A stretch of 64,000 nucleotides of DNA, taken from the NCBI RefSeq assembly GCF_011602085.1, contig NZ_JAAONY010000001.1, forward strand, positions 1,116,001 to 1,180,000. The letters are read 5' to 3'. Source of the stretch: Pseudoteredinibacter isoporae (GTDB lineage Bacteria > Pseudomonadota > Gammaproteobacteria > Pseudomonadales > Cellvibrionaceae). The notes under the pieces are model-generated. The model saw only the letters and a list, made by a program, of their open reading frames with translations, made no database searches and was not told where the DNA came from. Both the position numbers and the translations under genes were made by a program. Numbering within the stretch: position 1 is the first letter of the stretch; each line of letters opens with the position of its first letter. This document shows positions 18,808 to 28,539 of this stretch, in pieces.

Positions 18808-18834
18808 TAAGCCCTTATGGGCGATAAGGGCTTA
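18808..18834. promoter_or_regulatory. Perfect 11-bp inverted repeat upstream of the AraC gene
   Basis: TAAGCCCTTAT (18808-18818) and ATAAGGGCTTA (18824-18834) are exact reverse complements with a 5-nt spacer GGGCG. No T-run follows on either strand, so an operator is more likely than a terminator. It sits 88 bp upstream of the AraC start and 115 bp before the chemoreceptor frame. Confidence 0.55.
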
Positions 18835-18948
18835 TGAAGGTTCGACTAGGCGGGCTTTCCTGCAAATGGCTCTCCCAAATACAACAACGATTCAGGGGGA
18901 GGGAAAGGATCGAGTATCAACAGTGACAGGGATGTCTCAAGCCGCTTC

Positions 18949-21060
18949 TTGAATATTCCGACAGATTACTTGGCCCCAGAAGATTCGCCTTCCGAATTCA
19001 ATAGCAAAGATAGACCGTTGTTTAGCATTCAGGTTTTGCACAATATGAAAATTCGATCGAAAGCTATATTTATCAGCATACTGCCGGCTTGCCTTATCCT
19101 GGCGATTATTTTGGCGTTTGTGCTGGCCTCTTATCGCAGTGATGTCGAGCAGGGCTCGGTACGGGAATTGACCGTTGAGCTGGAGGCTTTGGGTGCCTCC
19201 ATTGATGGCAAAAACTACGGTGCCGTATCTACCGCCGAAACCATGGCGGCCTCTCAGGTGTCGGGTTTATTTGGCGATTATGATAAATCTCTGAAATTTG
19301 CCCGGCAGGTTTTACTGACACATCCGGAATACCAAGGCGCCTATTTTGGTTATGAGCCCGATTCACAACTCAATATTGCAGCTGTTGATTCAGGCCTCTC
19401 TTCGTCGATCGATGAAAATTGCTGTGTGGAAGGCCGTTTTCTGCCGTATTTTTCCCGTTCAGCGCAAGGCATTGAGCTATCACCTCTCGCGGATATGGAA
19501 ACCAGCCTCTACTATCAAGGTGTCAGGGAAATATGGGAAGCGAATAAAAACAAAGACACGCAGGGCTTGATTACCGAACCCTATGTGTATGAGGGCGTGC
19601 CACTGGTTGAGCAGGTCTTTCCCATTATTATCGACGGTGAGTTTAAGGGCATTGCTGGCGTTGATCGGCGCTTGGATAGCCTGTTAACCCTTATCGAAGA
19701 GTTTAAGCCTTTTAACAGTAGCAAGAATTATTTAATCAGCCGTCTCGGGAAAATCATCACGTCGACGGATCGCCCAAATGATTTGTCCATGAAACCGTTG
19801 AGTGCGTACCCCAAGCTAAATACCTTGTTTGCCCAGCCGGCAAACGGGAGTAAAAGTCGAGTATCAAAAGGGCTTGATCCTGTCAGTGGGCAGGAGATCT
19901 TTGTGATCTATACAACGATTGAAACCGGAAGCTGGGGGTTGGTAACCACGGTAGAATCCCGGGAAATTCTCGCGCCGGTTTTAAGCAGTACCCGTCAGTC
20001 CATTTTTACCGCAATTGTGCTTCTCCTGATCATGTGTGCCGTGGTGTACGGGCTGATCAATACGATGGTCAGCAAGCCCCTGAGTCATATTGTTGATAAG
20101 TTCAATGAGGTGGCGAGTGGCGGTGGTGATTTGACCGCGCGCCTCAGTGCGGACCGACAAGATGAGGTGGGTGATCTGGCGGCGGCTTTTAACAGTTTTG
20201 TTGACACCCAAGCCAAGATGATCTCGAAGCTGGATCACTCGGTCATGGCCTTGAATGAGCAAGGTGACGTGATACAGGGAGATCTCGACGCGACCTTAAA
20301 AGCGATTTCTTACCAACAAAATGAAAGCGTTCAGGTTTCTGCCTCTGTCGAAGAGATGTCGCACAGCTCGAAAAACGTTGCGGAAAATGTTTCTCAGGTG
20401 GCAAAAAATATTTCGATCGCCCGTGGAGATGCTGAAGACGGCCTGGAGTCTGTATCCAGGGTGGTCAAAGAAGCCAATAGTTTGAAACTCAACCTCGACG
20501 AGATGAAAGAAACTGTCGATGATGTCAGTAAATCTGCTCTGCAGATTAACAAAGTATTGGAAGTGATTAACGGCATTGCCGAGCAAACCAATCTTCTGGC
20601 CTTGAATGCAGCTATTGAGGCAGCCCGTGCCGGTGACAAAGGACGAGGTTTTGCCGTGGTTGCGGATGAGGTGAGAATGTTGGCCCAGCAAACCCAGGAG
20701 TCAACCGCAGAAGTCGCGTCCGTGATTGAAGGTCTGCAAAAAAATTCGGATCTGTCCGTCAAAAAAATGGGAACCAATCAAAGCAAACTCCATGATTTGG
20801 TGGACATTGTTGATGTGGCTGGCAGTTCTCTGGAGAAAATTTATTCCTCCATCAAAGAGGTGGATACTTTATCCGGTCAAATTTCTGTCGTAACAGAACA
20901 GCAGTTCGCTGCCACCCAAGAGATCAACAATAACGTCGGCACCATTTCCAAAGCGGCCATGGAATGCGAGCAGCTTGCCCAGAGCACTTCGAAATCGATC
21001 CAAAAGATGGGGGCAACCTCAAATGAAGTGAAGGATCTGGTGAAGCAGTTTCAATTCTGA
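18949..21060 (+). CDS. Methyl-accepting chemotaxis protein with dCache-like sensor
   Basis: A chemoreceptor of up to 703 residues: a membrane helix (about 41-62, [22 protein letters not shown]), a periplasmic Cache-type sensor (about 65-345, with [14 protein letters not shown] and [12 protein letters not shown]), a second helix (about 352-372), HAMP, and the signalling hairpin with the signature [20 protein letters not shown]. No CheR-binding pentapeptide is seen at the C-terminus. The start is uncertain: TTG at 18949 is the longest, while ATG at 19045 gives a more typical MKIRSKAIF start; neither has a clear ribosome-binding site. The ligand is unknown. Confidence 0.88.
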   Translation: MNIPTDYLAPEDSPSEFNSKDRPLFSIQVLHNMKIRSKAIFISILPACLILAIILAFVLASYRSDVEQGSVRELTVELEALGASIDGKNYGAVSTAETMAASQVSGLFGDYDKSLKFARQVLLTHPEYQGAYFGYEPDSQLNIAAVDSGLSSSIDENCCVEGRFLPYFSRSAQGIELSPLADMETSLYYQGVREIWEANKNKDTQGLITEPYVYEGVPLVEQVFPIIIDGEFKGIAGVDRRLDSLLTLIEEFKPFNSSKNYLISRLGKIITSTDRPNDLSMKPLSAYPKLNTLFAQPANGSKSRVSKGLDPVSGQEIFVIYTTIETGSWGLVTTVESREILAPVLSSTRQSIFTAIVLLLIMCAVVYGLINTMVSKPLSHIVDKFNEVASGGGDLTARLSADRQDEVGDLAAAFNSFVDTQAKMISKLDHSVMALNEQGDVIQGDLDATLKAISYQQNESVQVSASVEEMSHSSKNVAENVSQVAKNISIARGDAEDGLESVSRVVKEANSLKLNLDEMKETVDDVSKSALQINKVLEVINGIAEQTNLLALNAAIEAARAGDKGRGFAVVADEVRMLAQQTQESTAEVASVIEGLQKNSDLSVKKMGTNQSKLHDLVDIVDVAGSSLEKIYSSIKEVDTLSGQISVVTEQQFAATQEINNNVGTISKAAMECEQLAQSTSKSIQKMGATSNEVKDLVKQFQF

Positions 21061-21111
21061 TGTTTTCGACGGGCTTAAATCATTCATTGTGTTGGAGAGC
21101 GTGTATCAATG

Positions 21112-21786
21112 TCAGCGGTAAGCGTTAAAACTCTGGTATGTTGATGTGCTGCCGTTCTTTCCCAGGGAAAGGGTATTGGCAAGGCTTAGGCTCACAATCA
21201 TATTTTTAATGGTTCTGGCGTCCTGGGGTTCAAGGCTGTGCGTTTGATCTTTAAACTGCTGTGAGAGTTTGAGGGCACTGGATTTCAGTTCATTGTCTGG
21301 GGCCGTTAACTTGTCGGCATCTATTGATTTTATATGCTCATAAGCTTCTTTGACGCTGGCCATCAGGTCTGTTTTTGATGGATCGTTCTGAAGCTTGTCG
21401 ATCAGCGTTTCAGCTTTTTGAGTGAGGCTGGATACCGTGTCGTTTTCCCCTTCAGGCCCTTCTGTACCGGAGCTTTCTCTGAGGTGCTGGGGCATATTGT
21501 TGTACTGGTTATTCGAAATCAAGCCGTAATCTTTCAGGCGTTGCACAAATTCGGGTGTGATCTTGATTTGTGATGGGCCGCCCGGGTAGAACTCCTCCGC
21601 CAGTTTTTGAAGATGGAGTGCCCGACTCGAAATTTGAGTAGTGGAAGCCTTATTGGCCGTGTTATTGGCCGGCTGTTCTGCTGTTGGTGTTGATGTGGGC
21701 GTTGATTGTCCCGCGTCGCTTGCCGCAGATGGTGTCGATGTATTGTGGCCCTGAGTCGAATTCAGGTTTGTACTGTTTATTGACAC
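21112..21786 (-). CDS. Hydrophilic, partly disordered protein of unknown function
   Basis: About 224 residues without signal peptide or membrane segment. The first 50 residues are rich in Ser, Thr, Asn and Pro and look unstructured. The rest is helical and charged (EEFYPGGPSQIKITPEFVQRL about 65-85; a long helical stretch from about 120). I do not recognise the family. GTG at 21786 is chosen because GGAGGG lies 5 bp upstream; the frame extends to 21825 without a comparable site. It faces the chemoreceptor tail to tail and is otherwise alone. Confidence 0.6.
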   Translation of the reverse strand: MSINSTNLNSTQGHNTSTPSAASDAGQSTPTSTPTAEQPANNTANKASTTQISSRALHLQKLAEEFYPGGPSQIKITPEFVQRLKDYGLISNNQYNNMPQHLRESSGTEGPEGENDTVSSLTQKAETLIDKLQNDPSKTDLMASVKEAYEHIKSIDADKLTAPDNELKSSALKLSQQFKDQTHSLEPQDARTIKNMIVSLSLANTLSLGKNGSTSTYQSFNAYR

Positions 21787-22023
21787 TTTGCCCTCCATTT
21801 CCACAGTTTTTATAGTGTTTAGCAAGGTTCAGGCCAATCTCCGGCCTCGCTTTTTTGAACTGCTCAGCGGTTTCCAGCATTCTTCCGTTTTCTGAAACTA
21901 GTTATCACTTTTAACCCTGTGAATACCGTCCTCGCTGGCTTACGGTGAACGCCGCTTTGACGATTTTAATGGCGCTTATCGCGCCCCATGTTGAATTCAT
22001 ATCCAATCGGACGAGATCATTTT

Positions 22024-22992
22024 ATGAAGTACCTCAAGCTGTTTGTGTTAATGGTAATGATGCCTGTCTCGGCATTTTCTGAAGCGGCCGCAGAGCAGGC
22101 CAAGGCGGCACCTAAAGCCGTATTGGTCACGGGAGCCAGTTCGGGTATCGGCTTGCGCATGACCCAGTTGCTGTCGAAAAAAGGCTTCTATGTTTACGCA
22201 GGAGTTTTGCATAAAGAGGAAATGAGCGCGCTGGACGCCTTGGATAATGTAACGGCTGTTCAATTTGACGTCCGCAATCAACAGGAAATCGATGCGGCTG
22301 CGATCTTTATCAAGGCGCAAGGCCGAGGTCTTTATGGTTTGATTAATAATGCCGGCGTGTCGATTTTTGGCCCAATGATTGAATTGCCCGTTGAGCAGCT
22401 GGAATACCAGATGGATGTGAATGTCTACGGGCCTTTTCGGGTAACACAGGCTTTTGCTCCTTTAATTATGGAAAGCGAAGGGCGAATCGCAACCACCGGC
22501 TCCATTGCCGGCATTTTGTCACCGGCATTTATGGGCGCTTACAGTATGAGTAAGCACGCCATTGAAGCTTATACCGATGCACTGGCCCAGGAGATGGCCC
22601 GTTACAATGTCAGTGTGCATGTCATCGAGCCAGGTAATTACGGCACCAATATCGGTAATGCGGCGAAAAAACGTCTGTTGGAACAAAATTATTGGAGTGA
22701 AAAGACTCGATACAGCAAAACTCGGGAAGGGTTGTTGGCCAGACTGGATCAAACCGAAAAAGGCCCTGATCCAATTGATGTCGCTGAGGCTGCTTTACAT
22801 ATGATGCAGAGTGACTCGCCGAAGCCTCGTTATATGGTGACGGCTACGCCGGCTCAATCTGAAATTACCTTGCGCCGCCAGCTCAGTAAAATGCTGGAGC
22901 TGAATGCCGATCAGGTCCATCAATTAAACCGTGATCAGTTGGTTAAGTTGCTGGACGAAGAATTGGCGAAGGCGTCGGCTTCTAAAAAGTAA
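22024..22992 (+). CDS. Short-chain dehydrogenase/reductase with an N-terminal signal-like segment
   Basis: A 322-residue SDR. After a hydrophobic start (MKYLKLFVLMVMMPVSAFSEA) that reads as a signal peptide or membrane anchor come the cofactor motif TGASSGIG, the NNAG motif (LINNAGVSIFG), the catalytic Ser (TTGSIAG) and YSMSKHA with the Tyr-Lys pair. The body resembles retinol-dehydrogenase-like and 17-beta-hydroxysteroid-type SDRs. ATG at 22024 is preferred to a TTG at 21988 because it starts directly at the hydrophobic segment. An SDR outside the cytoplasm would be unusual, as NAD(P) is not expected there. The LysR gene is convergent, 5 bp away. Confidence 0.82.
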   Translation: MKYLKLFVLMVMMPVSAFSEAAAEQAKAAPKAVLVTGASSGIGLRMTQLLSKKGFYVYAGVLHKEEMSALDALDNVTAVQFDVRNQQEIDAAAIFIKAQGRGLYGLINNAGVSIFGPMIELPVEQLEYQMDVNVYGPFRVTQAFAPLIMESEGRIATTGSIAGILSPAFMGAYSMSKHAIEAYTDALAQEMARYNVSVHVIEPGNYGTNIGNAAKKRLLEQNYWSEKTRYSKTREGLLARLDQTEKGPDPIDVAEAALHMMQSDSPKPRYMVTATPAQSEITLRRQLSKMLELNADQVHQLNRDQLVKLLDEELAKASASKK

Positions 22993-22997
22993 ACCGA

Positions 22998-23879
22998 TTA
23001 CTGGCTTTTCTGCCTGGCAAGGTGTTCGGCCAGGTAATCGATCAGCATTCTGATTCGGGGCGATAGATAACGGTTTGGGGGATAAACGCCCCAAACCCCT
23101 TCGCTGCGATCCTGATACTGTTCCAGCAGGGCGCGCAGTTTGCCGCTGGCCAAATGCATCTGAACGTAATAGTCGGGCAGTTGCACAATGCCAATGCCTT
23201 TCAATGCCGCATCCAGCAGAGCCTCACCGCTGTTGTATCTCAGTCGGCCTTTCAGGCGGATATTTTTATCACTGTCTTTTTGCTTGAAGCGCCAGTAATC
23301 CAGTGTGCCTAGCAAGCAATTATGTTGCTTAAGTTCAGACAGGCTGTGTGGCGTGCCGTGGCGTTCGAGATATGACGGTGATGCACATAGATAGTTACTG
23401 CGATCGCCCAGACGCTTTGCGATCAAGGCTGAGTCTTCCAGCTTTCCAAGCCGAATGGCGATGTCATAGCCTTCTTCCACCAGATCGATCTGACGATTGG
23501 TGAAATAGGCATTGATTTCAATATCCGGGTACTGAATCAGAAAATTATTCAGCACGGGGGCCAGAATGCGTTCACCATAGGTGGCGGGAGCTGTTAACTT
23601 TATTTTCCCGCGAGGCAGTTCCCGCAGCTGGCTGACGGCATTTTCGGCCGCGTCCAATCCATCCAGCAGCGCTCGGCAATGCTGGTAGAAGGTATTACCT
23701 TCCTGGGTAAGAGAAACCTTCCGAGTTGTGCGGTACAGCAGTTTGACGTTCAGACGCTTTTCCAATGCGCTGACTTGCCTGCTTACCTGAGCTGTAGAAA
23801 TGCCCAGCTTTTGAGAGGCCTGGGTAAAGCTCTCGGTTTCAGCGACCTGTACAAATTCGGTGATGCCTTCCCACTTCAC
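22998..23879 (-). CDS. LysR-family transcriptional regulator
   Basis: A 293-residue LysR protein: winged helix-turn-helix at residues 1-60 (ESFTQASQKLGISTAQVSRQVSALEKRLNVKLLYRTTRKV), then a type-2 periplasmic-binding-protein-like effector domain. It belongs to the CrgA/DsdC-like group that often regulates a neighbouring oxidoreductase. It is divergent from the formaldehyde dehydrogenase gene and convergent with the SDR gene, so either could be a target. The divergent position makes frmA the first candidate. Confidence 0.9.
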   Translation of the reverse strand: MKWEGITEFVQVAETESFTQASQKLGISTAQVSRQVSALEKRLNVKLLYRTTRKVSLTQEGNTFYQHCRALLDGLDAAENAVSQLRELPRGKIKLTAPATYGERILAPVLNNFLIQYPDIEINAYFTNRQIDLVEEGYDIAIRLGKLEDSALIAKRLGDRSNYLCASPSYLERHGTPHSLSELKQHNCLLGTLDYWRFKQKDSDKNIRLKGRLRYNSGEALLDAALKGIGIVQLPDYYVQMHLASGKLRALLEQYQDRSEGVWGVYPPNRYLSPRIRMLIDYLAEHLARQKSQ

Positions 23880-23908
23880 TATTGTTACCTATCAGTAATA
23901 ATGTTTTA

Positions 23909-23936
23909 CCAAAATATCCAATTATCATTATTTTGG
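23909..23936. promoter_or_regulatory. Inverted repeat between lysR and frmA
   Basis: CCAAAAT (23909-23915) and ATTTTGG (23930-23936) are exact reverse complements 14 bp apart, in an AT-rich stretch in the 153-bp gap between the divergent genes. This is a plausible LysR or promoter site; the role is inferred from position. Confidence 0.4.
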
Positions 23937-24020
23937 CAATGATTATAATGACGCCTCAAAAGGGCTGAAGCCATGTTGGCCCGGTCGCCGTAAACGAATT
24001 TAGCCAATATTGAGAAGTGA

Positions 24021-25157
<1,137 letters not shown>

Positions 25158-25193
25158 TGGCGCAAGCAAAAGCTTCACTCGGGATAATTTATC

Positions 25194-26036
25194 ATGACGA
25201 TTGAAAATTTAAGTGCAAATAAAAGCTTTGGTGGCTGGCACAAGCAATATCTACACAGTTCATCGGTATTGAATTGCCCAATGCGTTTTGCGATTTACTT
25301 GCCACCTCAGGCGTCCAGTGAACATAAAGTTCCAGTGCTTTATTGGCTGTCAGGTTTGACCTGTACCGATGAAAACTTTATGCAAAAAGCCGGCGCTCTG
25401 CGCATTGCTGCAAAACTTGGGCTGGCCATTGTTGCGCCCGATACCAGCCCGCGAGGTGATGAAGTTCCCGATGATGAGGCCTATGATCTTGGGCAGGGTG
25501 CGGGTTTCTACGTGAATGCCAGCGAAGCGCCCTGGGATCAGAACTATCGCATGTTTGACTACGTGAATACGGAGTTGCCGGCCATTATTGAATCCACCTT
25601 TCCGGTTACGAATCAAAAATCCATTGCCGGTCATTCAATGGGGGGGCATGGAGCCCTGGTGAGTGCTCTGCGTCATTCTTCTCAATACCGATCGGTTTCA
25701 GCATTCAGTCCTATTGCACACCCTGGTGATTGCCCTTGGGGGCGCAAGGCACTTTCGGCCTATCTGGGCAAAGATCGTGGTCAATGGACTCAATACGACG
25801 CCGTACAGTTGTTATGTGACCAGCGGGATTGTCTGCCTGCCTTGGTGGATCAAGGGCAGGATGATGAGTTTCTGGTTGAGCAGTTGAAAATTGATGTGTT
25901 GGAATCGGTGGTGAACAATAATGGTTTGCCGATCAATATTCGCCGACATGCCGGTTATGATCACAGCTATTACTTTATCGCCAGTTTTATCGAAGATCAT
26001 TTGACCTTTCATGCAGAGCATTTGGGCTTGCTTTGA
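25194..26036 (+). CDS. frmB: S-formylglutathione hydrolase
   Basis: A 280-residue esterase of the D family (FghA/FrmB) that hydrolyses S-formylglutathione to formate and glutathione, the second step after FrmA. The nucleophile elbow is GHSMGGHGAL (Ser about 149); the acid lies in GQDDEFL and the histidine in AGYDHSYYF. YWLSGLTCTDENF near residue 60 is the family's oxyanion-side signature. It is the second gene of a two-gene formaldehyde detoxification operon. Demethylation by oxygenases elsewhere in the window could be one source of formaldehyde; this is inference. Confidence 0.96.
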   Translation: MTIENLSANKSFGGWHKQYLHSSSVLNCPMRFAIYLPPQASSEHKVPVLYWLSGLTCTDENFMQKAGALRIAAKLGLAIVAPDTSPRGDEVPDDEAYDLGQGAGFYVNASEAPWDQNYRMFDYVNTELPAIIESTFPVTNQKSIAGHSMGGHGALVSALRHSSQYRSVSAFSPIAHPGDCPWGRKALSAYLGKDRGQWTQYDAVQLLCDQRDCLPALVDQGQDDEFLVEQLKIDVLESVVNNNGLPINIRRHAGYDHSYYFIASFIEDHLTFHAEHLGLL

Positions 26037-26092
26037 GAACGGCCTCAGGAAACCGTTCTGAGCGCGCCACCCAAGGGAGCTGGCCAGGGTTT

Positions 26093-26128
26093 TTAGCGGA
26101 GTGAGGTGCGCAAACTTCACCCCGCTAA
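26093..26128. terminator. Stem-loop between convergent frmB and the NTF2-like gene
   Basis: TTAGCGG (26093-26099) pairs with CCGCTAA (26122-26128), with partly matching inner bases (GTGA/TCAC). A T-run lies on the left side but none follows the right arm. The convergent position suggests a bidirectional transcription end. A second short repeat, AGAACGG and CCGTTCT at 26036-26059, lies just after the frmB stop. Confidence 0.4.
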
Positions 26129-26178
26129 CTTGTACCATGAGTTGAGGCTTATAAATCGATGGCGATGAGTTGAAACGA

Positions 26179-26553
26179 TCAGCGCTCGCCCTGAATTTCA
26201 AACACATCATTTTCCAGGCGGGCTTTGCCATCGTTGTCGATCACCCAATGCTCTGAATGAACCACACCATACGCTTTATTCATCGTCCAGCTTGAACTCA
26301 GAAGGTAACCGCCTTGTTCGGAGGCTTCCCACTTTACATCGGTATAGTCCACATCCGCATAGCCTTGATCAATAATGCCCTGCCAAAATTCCTGGATGGC
26401 TTTGCGGCCTTTAAACACACCGAAAGGTCGTGCTTCCATCACGGCATCCTCACGATACTGCTGTGCACAGCCAGCCGCATCCTGTTGGTTAAACGCGTTT
26501 TGCCAAGTGCTGATACCTTCTTTGCAGAGTGTAAGCTCGTCTTTGCCTGACAT
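26179..26553 (-). CDS. NTF2-like (SnoaL/DUF4440-type) protein
   Basis: A 124-residue cone-shaped NTF2-fold protein (KEGISTWQNAFNQQDAAGCAQQYREDAVMEARPFGVFKGRKAIQ is split here into the usual helix-plus-pocket order). The family covers isomerases, hydrolases and binding proteins, so no reaction can be named. ATG at 26553 is chosen because GAGGA lies 7 bp before it; the longer frame to 26661 would run into the divergent LysR promoter. It is the probable target of that LysR protein. Confidence 0.78.
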   Translation of the reverse strand: MSGKDELTLCKEGISTWQNAFNQQDAAGCAQQYREDAVMEARPFGVFKGRKAIQEFWQGIIDQGYADVDYTDVKWEASEQGGYLLSSSWTMNKAYGVVHSEHWVIDNDGKARLENDVFEIQGER

Positions 26554-26660
26554 AATCTTGTCCTCGTTGTTTGATGTCGTTGGGCTCAGTATAGGTTTGC
26601 TATTGGATCTGAAAAACAGTCTAATAAAAACGGTATGTTTAACTAAATAGAACAGTGGCA

Positions 26661-27530
26661 ATGAATCAATTACGGCATATGTCGGTTTTTGCGCATATCG
26701 TTGAGAGAGGCTCGATTACGGCTGCGGCGGCCCATCTGGATCTGTCCAAGTCCGTCGTCAGTCAACATCTCAGCCGCTTGGAGCAGGAACTGGGCGTCAG
26801 TCTGCTGAAGCGCACTACCCGGCAGCAAGTGTTAACCCCGGCAGGAAAGATGTTCTACGAGAGTTGCCAGGCCATAAATCAACAGGCCGAACAGGCCTGG
26901 CAGCAGGCCCGACAAGCTCTTGAGGCGCCCCAGGGGCGGGTGCGTATTACCGCACCGGATGCGCTGATGAGTACGCTGGTCGCGCCGGCGATCGCGACAA
27001 CCATCACGCTGTATCCTTTACTGGACATTGAGCTGATCAGCAGTGACAAGCGACTGGCGATCAATGCCGACGACATTGATTTGGCGATACGGGTTGGTGA
27101 ATCCGTTGCCAGCAACCTCATGCAGCGGCGAATTGGTGAATTCAGGGATGTGCTGTGTCAGGGTAAGTCTGTCGCCGGGGAGAAGATTAACGAAGAAACG
27201 GTTTACGTTGCGAACACCTGGCAGGGGGCGACGATTCAGCATCAGTTTGTTAATCCCAAAAGCCGCAAACGAATGAATTATGCGCCGAGTAAATTATGCC
27301 GGGTGGATTCTTTTCATACCGCGATTGCACTGATTCAAAATGGCGCGGGTATCGGTCTGATTCCGGATTTCCTGGCGCAGTCCTCAAGCGGCACCATTTG
27401 CGAAGCCTTTCCGGGTTTTCAGTTGCCCGCCAACCCTGTGTATGCCTTACACCCTTATGGGCAACTGCTGCCGCTTGGGGTTTCGGTATGCCTGGAGGCC
27501 ATTGAACAGACCTTGGCGAATTCCATATAA
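26661..27530 (+). CDS. LysR-family transcriptional regulator
   Basis: A 289-residue LysR protein with the N-terminal DNA-binding domain (GSITAAAAHLDLSKSVVSQHLSRLEQELGVSLLKRTTR) and a substrate-binding-like effector domain. It is divergent from the NTF2-like gene with a 107-bp gap between starts, an arrangement typical for a LysR regulator and its target. ATG at 26661 is chosen over GTG at 26655; neither has a clear ribosome-binding site. Confidence 0.88.
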   Translation: MNQLRHMSVFAHIVERGSITAAAAHLDLSKSVVSQHLSRLEQELGVSLLKRTTRQQVLTPAGKMFYESCQAINQQAEQAWQQARQALEAPQGRVRITAPDALMSTLVAPAIATTITLYPLLDIELISSDKRLAINADDIDLAIRVGESVASNLMQRRIGEFRDVLCQGKSVAGEKINEETVYVANTWQGATIQHQFVNPKSRKRMNYAPSKLCRVDSFHTAIALIQNGAGIGLIPDFLAQSSSGTICEAFPGFQLPANPVYALHPYGQLLPLGVSVCLEAIEQTLANSI

Positions 27531-27549
27531 GGCCTTTGCCGGGGTCTGT

Positions 27550-28215
27550 TCATTGCTTCAAAAATTTACCGGCCTGCGCTGGTAATTCTTGTGATCGAGC
27601 CCTGGAAGCAAGGCCGGCCAGAATGATTCCGAGAATGCCCAGTGCGCCCAGTGGAACCGTGGGTACTTGTCGAGGCGCTGCGGGCAAAGACACGCTCTGC
27701 CAGTTAGAGGCCATTCCGCTTGCCGATGCGTTGGCATTGCTGAATAAATTGCCGCTCATGGATGAAAGCGCAACCGCGAGGGAAGCACCGCCAAGGAACC
27801 AGATCCCAATTTGACTCGTGTTTGTGCCTGGGGTTACAGAAGCCTGCGACGTAAAGTTTATGGATCCCATCGACGTCGGGACGGCAATCAGTTCACCTGA
27901 AGCATCACTTTGAAAATCAGTCATAAAGGAAAAGTCATGGCCGGGTGCACTGGGATCAAAGGTTACTGAAATCACACCATCTACAACAAAGGCAACGCTC
28001 ACGATATCGGTTGACGTCCAGCTTTGGTTGATATTATTCGTGCCGCCATTATCGAGCACAACTCGCGCCACCAAATCCTGGCCTGCAGAAGCACTGTAAA
28101 TGCCGGTAGAACTGGCAGAAACTGCATCCTGAAATTGGTAGGTAAATGGGGCGGCTGACAGTTTACCGCCATAGGCTGCCAATAGTACTAAAATCCCTTT
28201 GAACAAAGTGTTCAC
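27550..28215 (-). CDS. Exported protein with a PEP-CTERM/IPTL-like C-terminal sorting signal
   Basis: A 221-residue exported protein. The GTG start at 28215 has AGGAG 5 bp upstream and leads into a signal peptide (LFKGILVLLAAYGGKLSAA). The middle is rich in Ser, Thr, Gly and Asn with beta-sandwich character. The C-terminus has the three-part form of exosortase-type signals: VPTVPLGALG motif, a hydrophobic helix (ILGIILAGLA) and a basic patch (SRAR), followed by about 15 more residues. It resembles IPTL-CTERM more than classic PEP-CTERM. No exosortase gene is in the window. The function is unknown; the protein is probably surface-bound or secreted. Confidence 0.65.
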   Translation of the reverse strand: MNTLFKGILVLLAAYGGKLSAAPFTYQFQDAVSASSTGIYSASAGQDLVARVVLDNGGTNNINQSWTSTDIVSVAFVVDGVISVTFDPSAPGHDFSFMTDFQSDASGELIAVPTSMGSINFTSQASVTPGTNTSQIGIWFLGGASLAVALSSMSGNLFSNANASASGMASNWQSVSLPAAPRQVPTVPLGALGILGIILAGLASRARSQELPAQAGKFLKQ

Positions 28216-28539
28216 ATCATCTCCTACTGCGGTATGAAAAACGTGATCGGTATTATTGTGGCGCTTGTTGTGCGCCAACACTCTGAATGCTTGTTAACCG
28301 CTAATGTTATAGGGAATACGAGTCCGCTTTTATGACTTGTGTTCTTAAACCTTCCTGGCTGAAGGCGGTTTCGAAGCGCGTATTTTTCAAAGGATATCTG
28401 GCAGTTTATGTCATTGCTATAAGCGGACAGGTTGAAATGACAATAAAATGTGATTTTGTCCCCAGGGGATAAAATTTTTTACCGCTGCATCAAATTTGAT
28501 TTTTCAAGGCAGAACGCTCTGCCTTGAAAAACGCCTTGT
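28216..28539. other. 324-bp gap between two minus-strand genes
   Basis: The gap holds the likely promoter and ribosome-binding site of the sorting-signal protein near 28220-28320 and the stem-loop at 28501-28530. The stretch 28440-28500 is AT-rich (ATAAAATTTTTTACC). No open frame with coding character or RNA gene was seen. Confidence 0.5.
28501..28530. terminator. Perfect 13-bp stem-loop after the TAP-like hydrolase gene
   Basis: TTTTCAAGGCAGA (28501-28513) and TCTGCCTTGAAAA (28518-28530) form a perfect stem with the 4-nt loop ACGC, 9 bp beyond the stop of the minus-strand hydrolase gene. Its position fits a transcription terminator, although the T-run is inside the stem rather than after it. 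Confidence 0.6.

Noticed and set aside
27536-27814. Plus-strand open frame of 92 codons opposite the sorting-signal protein
   Set aside because: It is antisense to a gene with a good ribosome-binding site, signal peptide and sorting signal, and has no family-like features.
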